Shown here: in pieces, positions 1-10,900 of the stretch
Layout: each line of letters starts with the position of its first letter
How positions within the stretch are numbered: position 1 is the first letter of the stretch
DNA from: Lepidodermella squamata
Lineage: Eukaryota; Gastrotricha
DNA length: 64,000 nt
Assembly: GCA_047495785.1 (NCBI GenBank)
Contig: JBLDXI010000019.1
Coordinates: 2,604,001 to 2,668,000 of the forward strand
Reading direction: 5' to 3'
The notes under the pieces: model-generated
The model's input: only the letters and a program-made list of their open reading frames with translations
Told to the model about the DNA's origin: nothing
Database searches by the model: none
Translations under genes and position numbers: made by a program

Positions 1-2721
1 ACAGGGTTTACAGCCCACTGGCCGCCAGTAGTTGCTTTCATTGTGAAAGCAAAATCTCTTATGGGAAACGGCGGGCTTGCGAATTTGAGCCAAGGCAGAT
101 CAGCTGAGAAGTAAGTGCCATCAGTTCCATTACGTCTAAACCGTGGTCCCAGTGCGCTGTTAACGCCATCCATCCATTGGAAATTTCCATCTGTAAAATG
201 AAGTAGTGATGTAGCCTACACATCAGGGACGATAAAACCTGGGTCGTTGACATAATTATCAGCCACGCTCCAGTACGTGCTGCTATTTCCTGCTGATCGC
301 CTGGCCCAGTCCTGTAGACCTATCCAATACTCTTGGTTCGACGAGGTAAGGTTTTCGGTGACGTATTTCCATTCTGATGGCGAGTTGGGGACGAAAAAAT
401 GTGCGCCTTTTTCAGTGCATTTTTGCAGGCCGATCAAATAGTGCTCTACCACTCTAAGATAGGTGAAAAGGTTCATTTAATTCATCTTCAATAATGTCCC
501 GGAATGCTAATGCTGATGTTCTCTTGATGTTCTGTTTTTTAGGTCTAAACAACCTTAGCAAACTTTCTGGAAGTAAAACGCGATAACCTATCCACATCGA
601 TTCCAAACTAGAGAATTGCAAACGCATAATATGCATAAAAGAAAATGAAAAGATTTTATTGTTTCACTTCCCCGCGACTGAGCGTCTATACCCTATGAGG
701 AAGGCGAAGGCAAGGCAAATCAAAAGAATCAGTCATCCGCCCCCACGTCCGAGAGTATCTTGCTTTTGTTGTAAAATTCATAAATCTTCCAAATAAGTCT
801 CGATAATTTTACGCCATTCTTCTCGATCTCGTGCAGTTGTTTCGGTCCAGGCAACAGTTATTTCGATAATGTCGGTTATATTACTAACATCTTTACGAGG
901 TCTGCCATGGGACCCGTCAGTGTTTTCCTGATTATATTTTCGGTTGTAAGGCCCACTCTTCTCAGACTTCTTTCACCGAATCGAGCCACCTCGTTTGAGA
1001 AGCGTTTGAGGTCTTCCCACCGGTCTCTGTCATTCCTTAGGTACTACCAACCTGTAAAAGTCGTAGACTGGCCTCGGGTCACCTTTGTCATCGACATAAG
1101 TTTCCATCTTTATTATATGTAATAATTAAGGCCTTAATTTTCAATTAATCTACCGACCCTAATTATTCCGCCGCACATTGATTTGCATATGAAATTTGCC
1201 CACAAAAATATAATTTTCCCTCATCTTGTTGATGATCAAATATAATAAAAAATGCGTGTTTCCATTTTCCATCAACCTGATGTTACCTGTTGAAGGCTCA
1301 GTTTGAACTTACGTTTGAGCGAAGTAGCAGCTGTCGAAGCATGGATTGTACGTGTATCCAACCGGGCAATTGACAGATTGAAGGCAGGGCAATTTGCATT
1401 CGTCATTAGGAAGCGATATCGGCATGACAACGGCAGTGGCAGTAGATGTAAGGCCTGTCTTCGCAGGTAGTTGGCACCCAGCCGAAAATGAATTACTCGC
1501 AGGAATCCACCGCAAACTGCCCACTAAAGCTGAAGTATCTTTCATGGAGGAGTAATTCGGGACGTCATAAATTATGCGAGCAGCATCTTCGCTAGCATCT
1601 GTCGGTTCATCGGTACACACATCTATTCCGTCCGCTGGGATCATTGTTTCATTCCTGTCGAGCCACAAGTACGCACGGACTAATGATTTCGAGAAATATG
1701 AACTTGGTTAAACGTTATTGAAATGTACCGTTAGTGTCTTGCCACATTCCAACGTATGAATCACTGCCCATCCGCTTCACCTGAGTTCGCATGAATATGC
1801 TTACTGCCTCAGTTCGTGGGGCCCATAAATCAGCGGGAGTGGGCAGCGATCTGCAGTAGTTGTGCTGGCCCCAAAAGTTCGTACTCTGACCAGTACTTGT
1901 CAGGTAGCACATGTCGAGAAATTTTGTCCAATTACCTGTAGTTGGGCAGGTAGCGCAAGCCTTGGAGTACTCGCAAATGTAATTTTTCTCCGAATCAAAT
2001 GCTTTATCGTATTCGGCCCCCCACTGATTCGAGTAAGTCAGCCATACGGTAACAGCGTCTGATCTGGTGGTTTCAAAGAACGGAAGCCATGGCTTTGAGG
2101 CCTCGTTGTAGCTATTAGACTGCTGTGTCCACCTAGGCCCCATACCCGGTGTAGAATCATCCATCCATTGAAAAACGCCGTCTTAAAACGGATGAAAAGG
2201 TTACTATCTTGTTTTCATAGCATGTGTGTCAATCTAACCCGGATCTGTTTGATAGCCTATAGTATTGAATGGCCAGATTGCAGTCCCAGCACTTTTACGA
2301 GCCCAGTCTTGCAAGCCAAGCCAATAATTATTCGATTTGCTAAGCATCCCAGTAACATTTTGCCATTCAGCTTGCGTGTTTGGCACAAATAAATGCGCAC
2401 CGTCATTGTTACAATCTTGAACTGCAACCAAATATCTCAATTTTGCCCTTAAATAATTCAATTATTAAATGAGTTGATGAATTCAATAAATGGTGAAACG
2501 AACGTTGACACAAAGTAACAGCTGTCGAAGCAGGCTACGTACACGTAGCCGCTGGGGCAGATCTTAGTGACGTCCAACGTGCAGCTTGGACTACATGACG
2601 TGGATTGTGTAATGACCAGTTCGAAAAGTAAGGCGATCGACACACTTAGAACGACAAGTTTGGCGATAGAATATCTCCCACATATTTTCGAACTCCCGTT
2701 TTTCGAAAATTCCTTATCCAT
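1..2721 (-). CDS. Secreted multi-CTLD mucin-like protein, gene A (3' part outside window)
   Basis: Exons I read on the minus strand: 2504-2721, 2239-2447, 1729-2181, 1313-1679, 239-453 and 190 to beyond base 1. The start at 2721 (MDKEFSKN) precedes a hydrophobic segment (VVLSVSIALLFELV), a signal peptide or anchor, then a Cys-rich stretch. CTLD1 has the WLGLQDW, QWMDD and ICEYSKAC landmarks. CTLD2 has YVGMWQD, a DEPTD segment at the usual sugar-site position and GCQLPA. CTLD3 has YWIGLQDWARRSAG and QWMDG, and CTLD4 should follow off the left edge. Intron phases 2, 1, 1, 2, 1 match the neighbouring paralogues exactly. By homology the product is secreted and recognises glycans or other ligands; the ligand is unknown. 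Intron 4 (454-1312) is unusually long. Confidence 0.85.
454..1312. other. Long intron 4 of gene A, no recognised content
   Basis: This is 859 bp between the CTLD2/3 exon and the CTLD3 exon. Paralogues B and H have 151 and 53 bp here, and in C this same intron received a Harbinger transposon. Short ORFs exist on both strands but none resembles a known family. It is probably an older, unrecognisable insertion. Confidence 0.5.
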
Positions 2722-3805
2722 CCTTGAGATATAATATCGTTCTCCTAGTTTCTCAAAGCGAATGGAATAGGCAGTCATATCTGTGACACCAACCAGAATC
2801 CCTAAAGGACGCTATTCTGTAGTAATAAATAGTGTATACAATGTTCAGCAACAACCATTCGATGTATGCCAATTAGAGGAGAAGGCTTTATGGACCCGTG
2901 AACGGACTTGATAATTTACGTATATTGTTAACACTTAACGCCGCATCACTTAAAAAACGGCAGGGGCAAGAATCTGCAAGAATTAATTATGCATTAATTA
3001 CCAAATTATCCCAAAGGAAAGCCGGGAATTATGATCTTAACGCTTGGTTTATAAATTATTGAAATTCTGCTGCCAAGCGCAACAAGCAAAAAACAACAAG
3101 CGTCGCGCAAGGCCTTCGCACACCGATTTGGTAGGATTGCAGCAGTTCTGAAGTAACTCATCGATCTGTTTCGATTTAAAAACGCTAGCTCGATAACTGC
3201 ATTGCACAGCCTACTTTTTAAAATCGTGGTATTATTCTGATGAGATCACTGTGCTGGAAATGTTCGAAAATTTAAATCCTAAATCACGGCATTCAAAAAA
3301 GCCATCCGCAAGTAATGCAAGAGATAGGAATGCATCAACCGGAAAATCGGCGTTTGGGAACCACTGTTTCATCATGTGACCTACTGTAGAACGCAGTGGC
3401 TTTGAAGCTCACATTACGTTTCCTCGAAAAACAATAATGAGTTGCATAGTAGTGTGAATTTTTCAAATGTTTGTGAAGCAAAGCATAAAAAGCTCATTTT
3501 TCCAATTCTCTGCGAGCGTCCTGTCGTACGTCTATTGGTTTATAGGATCCCGGGTTTTCATTTCACATCTCCTTCTATATCAGATTCACTTTGATGCTCG
3601 CTTTATTCAACCTTTATGAATATCAAGGACTGCTTTATTGACTACCGGATGACACTCATGCCAAAAGAAGGCACCGGAACAAACTGATTCAAAATATATG
3701 TTCAAAATATAAATAAGTTATTGAAAAAATGAGATAGAGATCAGTTCGAAAATGTCTTGGGTGATGTAAGATTAAGGTTTGCTTTCAATGTGGTCGCGCA
3801 TTGCA
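2722..3805. other. Spacer between genes A and B
   Basis: No gene is seen. Part of it (about 2930-3080) is recognisably homologous to about 7220-7380 in the spacer between genes B and C, so the tandem duplication unit included flanking DNA as well as the coding exons. It should hold the promoter of gene A and the 3' UTR of gene B. Confidence 0.6.
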
Positions 3806-6788
3806 TTAGGTGGGAATACGTCCATCGATGCGCACGCGGTTTTTGACGAGTAGTTCCCAAATCCGGTCCACTGCTTTAGTGCTCACGGTAATAGCAGCTT
3901 GCGTAACAGCAGTAGTTGAGACGGTACTAGTTTGTGTCGATTGGGTAAAGCTAGTCGAAAAGGTTGAAGTAACTGCTGCCGTGCTTGTTCGAATAGTTGT
4001 CGTTAGAGAGGTCGTTGTAGTCGCTGCGATTGTTGGCGCGATAGTTGTAGATGGCCGATTCGTTGTAGTTGTAGTCATTGGAGGGATCGTCGTAGTCGCT
4101 GTGGTTGTTGTAGGAGCGCGCGTTGTAGTCGGTCTAGTCGTTGTAACTGTGGTAGTAGTGGTCGTCGGTACCGTAGTTACTGTTGTTGTGGTTGAGAATG
4201 TCGTAGTAGATGTCGTGGCTGCAGTCGTCGTACCATATTGACCTAGTGCTGCTGGTAATTGGCACATGAATTTGAAGGTTTGACCTGGCAAAGTATCGGA
4301 GCCTGCCCAGCCTCCTCTGTTGTCCATAACACCCTTGATACTTGCAACGTTCGTGTCCGCTTTTAATACCATTGCGATTCTCGTAATTTGTGGCTCCCCA
4401 TCGACCATATCAAATGTGTCTGCGGAAGAAACCGTCTGATTTGTGTCAGCCCATAGCCATGAAGAAGTAGCTTTGGAAACAAATGCGATATTTAAGAACG
4501 TTCAAATCTAATTGTCTAAGAATTACCCAAATTTCTATACAAGCCGACCCACATGTTACCAGCATTTAACCTGTTGGCTGTTGTTCTGGCGAAGATCACC
4601 AATGGCTCAGTTTTAGGCGACCAAAAATAGGAATTATTGTTTGCTGCACATTTCTGCACAGCATTTTCGAACGTCGAAGATTCATTGAAAAATCTGAAGC
4701 AATTTCCGTTGAACTTTATCCAGTTATCATTTGGGCATTTAGCACATGCCAAAGAATATTCGCAAATATAAGCACGTGGATCATTGAACGCAGTGGCAGG
4801 CCCAGCAACCCACATGCCTGCATCAGTCAATGCCATCCCGAAAGCGAAATCTCTTATGGGAAACGGCGGGCTTGAGAATTTGAGCCAAGGCAGATTTGCC
4901 GAGAAATAAGTTCCATCAGTTCCATTACGTTTGAACCTTGGTCCGAGCGCAATATTTACGCCATCCATCCATTGGAAAACTCCATCTGAAACGATATCTT
5001 TGTAATTGTGATATTATAGAAATAATCTTAACCTGGGTCATCCACGTAATTATCTGCTACGCTCCAGTAAATACTAGTATTTCCAGATGATCGCCTAGCC
5101 CAGTCCTCCAGACCTATCCAGTAGTCTTGGTTCGGCGAGGCAATCTTTTCGGTGACGTATTTCCATTCTGATGGTGAGTTGGGGACGAAATAATGCGCAC
5201 CTTTTTCCGTGCATTTCTGCAGGCCGACCAAGTAGTGCTCTGGCGATCTATGTAACATTTGTACAAATAATTCACATATAAATGCAACAATGAATCACGT
5301 GTCGAATCAAATCGCGAAGAATGATTTGTTTTCTATTTCCTTATGGCCTATGCATATTGTCTAGAGCCCATCAAAGCGAGAAGTCTCGTTGAACGTACGT
5401 TTGAGCGAAGTAGCAGCTGTCGAAGCATGGATTGTACGTGTATCCAACCGGGCAATTGACAGATTGAAGACATGGTAATTTGCAAGCATCATCAGGTATT
5501 GCAATCGGGCTTGTGATAGTTGAAGATGAAGATGAATCTGTAAGGCCTGACGTAGCAGGCAACTGGCACCCGCCAGAATATGGATCTGTGTAGTTCAGCC
5601 ACCTCAAGCTTCCATCAAAATCTGAAGGTTTCTGCATGTCTGCATAATCTTTGCCGTCAGGAGTTATGCGAGCAGTGTTTTCATAGTAGAAGCTAGGTTC
5701 CTCGAATCTTGCATCTATGGCATCGGCTGGGATCATTGTTTCATTCTTGTCGATCCACAAGTATGCTCGAGCTATAAGGGTTAACGTCAAAGATATGAAG
5801 ATTAATTTCAAATTAACGAACCATTTAAATCTTGCCACATGCCGACGTATGAATCAACGTTCAAGCGCTTTATCTGAGTTCGAATGAAGATGCTTACACC
5901 TTCTGTTCGCGGCGCCCATAGATCAGCAGGTGGTGACAGCGATCTGCAGTAGTTGTACTGGTTCCAGTAGGTTGTTACCTTGCCCGTACTTGTCAGGTAG
6001 CACGTGTCGAGAAATTTTACCCAATTAGGTGGGCAGGTTGCGCAAGCCTTTGAGTATTCGCAAATGTAATTTTTCTGAGGATCGAATTTATTCTCATATC
6101 TGGCACCCCACAGATTCGAGTAATCCAGCCATACGTTAATATCATCTGAATTGGTGCTTTCCAGGAACGGAAGCCATGTCTTAGAGGCCTCGTTGTAGCT
6201 AGAAGACTGATGTGTCCACTTTGGCCCCATTCCTGGCGTGGAGTCATCCATCCATTGAAAAATGCCGTCTAAAAATTGAAGTCTTATAACGAGGGAAACA
6301 AAGGGCTTTCGTACACACCCGGATCTGTTTTGTATCCAATCGTATTGAATGGCCAGATTGCAGTTCCTGCTGATCTGCGAGCCCAGTCTTGTAAGCCAAT
6401 CCAATAGTCATTTCCTGTGGCCAGCATACCAGTGATATTCTGCCATTCTTCTTGCGAGTTTGGCACAAACAAATGAGCACCGACATTGTTACACGTTTGA
6501 GCCGCCGTCAAATACTTCGCTTTTCCTCTAGAAAAACGAGTAATGATTACGATATAATGATGTTGTTATTGATGATGAAACAAACATTGAAACCATGTAA
6601 CAGCTGTCAAAGCAGGCTCGGTAAGTATAGTTAGGTGGGCAGATCTGGGAGACATTCAACGAGCAGCTTGGGCTGCAGGACGTGGCCTGTGAATCAACCA
6701 GTTCGGCAAGTAAGGCGATTGAAATACTCATGATGACAGAATTCAACACAAGACGATTCGAATTTCCCGTAATAAATTGTTTATCCAT
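3806..6788 (-). CDS. Secreted four-CTLD mucin-like protein, gene B (856 aa)
   Basis: Exons: 6586-6788, 6319-6527, 5822-6268, 5399-5771, 5033-5247, 4527-4985 and 3806-4470; the spliced length is exactly 857 codons. Residues 1-34 are a signal peptide (MDKQFITG start). CTLD1 spans about 40-211, CTLD2 about 212-355, CTLD3 about 379-555, CTLD4 about 556-711, the Thr-rich mucin-like region about 717-833, and the C-terminal peptide is IWELLVKNRVRIDG. Landmarks are WIGLQDWARR and QWMD in CTLD1/3, and VGMWQD/VGLYRN plus terminal CQLPA in CTLD2/4. Sites resembling EPN are EPS (CTLD2) and EPQ (CTLD4). Exons 1-3 and 4-6 share phases, so the gene looks like an internal duplication of a two-CTLD module. 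Long stretches of exon 6 and of the tail are identical or nearly so to gene C. The ligand is unknown. Confidence 0.88.
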
Positions 6789-7945
6789 CTGGACCCTTAA
6801 AGGAAAATCTTATTTTCCTAGTTTTAAATTTTCATTTAGGGCTATAAGGAGAAATATTTATGCCTAAATGTTGACTAAAAGATGACTAAAAAAATTCACT
6901 ATAGGTTTAAGCGATAAAAATAATGAATTAATGAATTAAAAACACTTTTACTGTACTTATAACCGTTTTCCTCGGTCCTTCTTCGGAGCTTGGGACCTCG
7001 GTTCATGCGGTAATTTGTACAGGAAAAGTTTTTCTGTATTCCGTGCCATCCAGGATTATGTCAGACTGGCTTGAGGTATGAGCAGCATAGAATCACTTTA
7101 ACCTTACAGACATGTCAGTGCATCAGAGCCAGAAAAACTCGAAGTGCAAGCTTAATATTAAAGCCGCAATCCTTGGACAGACTTGCGCTTCGAAATAATT
7201 TATGTCTTGTTAACACCTAGTCATGCTGAGGCCTGAATCACTTGGAAGAGCGGCAGTGTACAGGAATCTGCTTCTTAATTATGCAAGAATTATACAATGA
7301 TTCTGAGAGGTAGCCGGGAATTTTGATCATAACTCACTGTTTATGAATTATTGAAATTCCGCTGTCAAGCGCAACTGTAAAAAATATGTACTACGACTTA
7401 AGAATCGCAAAACGCCGCCCAGATTAGGACAATTATGCATGAGAAGCCGTGGACAACACTTATTTGTATCCAGCATCTAGTCACCAACTAATTTGAAAAT
7501 TTTCCCAGTTCTGTACTCATACACGCGAAACTCAATGGTAAATTTATTTTAAAACGAAACTTTCCGTTTCATGCAGTGTCTTCTTATTAATCTTGGACAT
7601 TTAATCTTGGAATAAATGAGGCGGGACAGAATTTTCATCATTTTTCAATCTCCTCCGAGCGATGGAAATGTGACATTTATCAGATTAATTCGGAATGTCA
7701 TTTTCTTTATCTCCTTTCAAGTACAATTCACCATGAATGGCTTTATTCAAAATTTAATGAACATCAAGCATTGATGTTGAAACACATAGGTATAATTGAG
7801 TACTGGATATTAACAACTGAAATAAAACTAAAAATAAAACTAAAAAAATACATGAAGTTCGAAAAAGTTATCTTAGTCTTGTGTAAGATATGATTACAGT
7901 TCGCTTTGCATTATGAATGCGCGTCTAATAATGGAAAGTAGCGAC
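6789..7945. other. Spacer between genes B and C
   Basis: No gene is seen. About 7220-7380 resembles the A/B spacer and about 7465-7585 resembles 15415-15535 upstream of gene C, again showing duplication of gene plus flank. It should contain the promoter of gene B. Confidence 0.6.
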
Positions 7946-10900
7946 TCAGGTTGGAATACGTCCATCGATGCGCACCCGGTTCTTGACGAGTAGTTCCCAA
8001 ATCCGGTCCACTGCTTTAGTGCTCACGGTAATAGCAGCTTGCGTAACAGCAGTAGTTGGGACGGTAGTAGTTTGTGTCGATTGGGTGAAGCTTGTCGAAA
8101 AGGTTGAAGTACCTGCTGCCGTAATAGCAGCCGTGCTTGTTCTAATTGTTGATGTTGAAGGGGTACTTGTAATCACCTTGGTTGTTGTAGGAGCGGGCGT
8201 TGTAGTCGATGTAGTCGTTGTCACAATAGAAGTGGGGGTCGTAGTTGAGGCCATCGTTGTCGTGGTTGAGACTGTCGTAGTCGATGTCGTGGCCGCAGTT
8301 GTCGTGCCATATTGACCTGGCGTAGCTGACAATTGACACATCTGCCTTGAGGAAGATGTGTAGTTGAAGCTTGCCCAGCCTCCTCTATTATCCATAACAC
8401 CCTTGATATTCCCAACGTTTGTGTCCGGTTTTATGATCATTGCAGTTCTCGCGCTGGAAGGCTCCCCATCAACCATATCAAAGGCATCTGTGGACAAAAC
8501 CGTCTGATTGGTGTCTCCCCAAAGCCATGATGAAGTGTCTTGACAAGCAAATGCAATATTTAAGGCTCAAAACAAATATGAATAATTCGAAAAAGAAATT
8601 ACACGAATTTCGATACAAGCCGGCCATTATGTTAGTAGCGTTTATTCTGTTGGCTGTTGTTCTAGCGAAGATCAGCAATGGTTCGGTTTTAGGCGACCAT
8701 AAGTAGGAATTATCGATTGAGGTACATTTCTGAGCTCCAGTTATCAACGTTAGCGATTCATTTAAAAGTCTGAAGCAATTGTCGTTGAATTTTATCCAGG
8801 TAGCATTTGGACATTTTGCACAGGCCAGCGAATATTCGCATATGTAAGCGCGAGGCTCATTGAACGCAGAAAGAGAATTAACTGCCCACATGCCTGCATC
8901 GGTCAATGTCATCGCGAAAGCGAAATCTCTTATGGGAAACGGCGGGCTTGAGAATTTGAGCCAAGGCAGATTTGCCGAGAAATAAGTTCCATCAGTTCCA
9001 TTACGTTTGAACCTTGGTCCGAGCGCAATATTTACGCCATCCATCCATTGAAAATTTCCATCTAAAAAAAAACGCTGTATTTGCGAGCCAATATCACTGC
9101 AAGAATACAAACCTGGATCATTGACATAATCAGTTGCTACGCTCCAATACGTGCTAGTAATTCCAGCAGATCGCCTAGCCCAATCCTGTAAGCCTATCCA
9201 ATACTGCTGCGACGACGAGGCAACGTTTTCGGTGACGTATTTCCATTCTGACGGTGAGTTGGGGACGAAGTAATGCGCACCTTTTTCCGTGCATTTTTGC
9301 AGACTAATCAAATAGTGCTCCGCCACTCTGCAATTAGGCAGCATTTTAGTCATAAATTATAAACAGCCCACATTATTTTGACTTGCATGTTTAGCACTAG
9401 CATTAGTATACAACGGCAACGACAGTTAAAAAATACAATCACATCATCGCCATTCTGGATCAAAAATCCTCACTTTCTGGCAAATTCCCGCCATTTAGCG
9501 CTAATTAATGCCTCGTAGCGACGTAAACCCGAGGTCTAACTGCGTAAAAAAGAGGGCTGTGATCGAAAGAGTAATAATTTTTTTATAATTTATTTCAGCG
9601 TTATAACGCCGTTATAATTTTTTGTGGTGTCGCAATACATATTTTTTTATTATATAAACAATAATGACGATAATACACTGATGAGTGTATTTCATTGGGC
9701 CGGTTTTATTGCTAATATTCATGTGAGTGTTGTCGTCAAGGCATCAACCAGGAGAAAAATGTAGTGAATTATACTGATGGCAATAAATGGACAACAGTCA
9801 TACTGGCCTCAGATTATTTCCATAATTTTCTATCTCCTCAATTATACCGCGATAGCTTCCCTCTCGAATATTCGATATCTCAAGAAAGGATAAAAGAAGC
9901 AAACAGTTTAATCTTAATTTTTTAAGGTATTCCCTTTAGGTTACCTTTATGAGTAGAGCAAAAAAAGGTAAAAAAAGCAAGAAGAGCCGTCGTAGCTCTT
10001 CAAGCTCATCGAGTTCATCCTCATCAACAGCTTCGTCTCGTCTTGACGCTATATCTGAAGCTTCCTCGAAGAGGTCTCGTGGCAAAAATTGGACCCAGGG
10101 TGACGTGGCGGTTCTCATTTCTGTTTTAAAACAACCCTTCAATGACAAAGACTCATTCATGGCTATATTGAGCAACAAGGATCCGTCGACTCTCAAGGAT
10201 AGAGATTTGGCGACTGAGCGCCTCACGGACTTGTTTAATTCTGAGGTTCCGGACCGCAAGCGAGACCGCAAGCAAATAATCTCCAAGATAAACCAAATGA
10301 GAATCGCTGCAAGAGCCGAGATAAGTAAATATAACGCTAAGAGGTCGATATCAGGTAATGTGGAAATCGGTAATCTCTCCCCGTTTGCTGAATTGGTCCT
10401 GCAATATGAGCCTTCGACGGCCCTTCCAATCGATGGAGTGGAGGATAGCCGAGAGTTTCAGGAAGTACCTCTGAATTTGGCTCGTCGTAAAAGCCACGTG
10501 GATGTTATTCATGAGCTGCGGATGGAGGTCCTAGCCAAGGAGAAGTCGGCTTGGGAGGCTGTTGAAGCTGCGGCTAATATCCGAAAGGAGGTATTATCCA
10601 AAGAGAAATCGGCATGGGAAGCCGTCGAAGCCGCAGCAATTATCGTCGCCGAGGCGGGTAGAAGATTTTGCGAGAAATAAGAATGAATTTGAATTTTCCT
10701 AGAAGTATTTTTACTTTATTTTTAATTCCATTCTTCTCATGGCTATAGGTAATAATGCTCAGAAGTTACTACGATTATATTTCTGCCGATCGTTCACTTC
10801 GAAGAGAACGAGTTTTTAGACTGAGATCTGACGAGTTACGGAAATGGAGTGATGAAGAATTTTTCGAAAGGTACAAGTTCTCAAAGCAAACAGTTGTTGA

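Noticed and set aside
907-1122. Plus-strand ORF in intron 4 of gene A
   Set aside because: Short, no recognisable motif, no supporting splice or start context.
3810-4241. Long Val-rich plus-strand ORFs opposite the Thr-rich regions (also 7968-8315, 15564-15840, 22827-23123, 23730-24203)
   Set aside because: They are the complement of Thr codon runs (ACN read backwards gives NGT/GTN, hence Val). The minus-strand frames carry the domains, signal peptides and consistent splicing.
9062-9112. Reading straight through between CTLD3 and CTLD4 exons of gene C
   Set aside because: The 51-bp stretch is open, but GTTTGT...TTTTAG matches the intron position and phase of genes A, B, D and H, so it is an intron without a stop.
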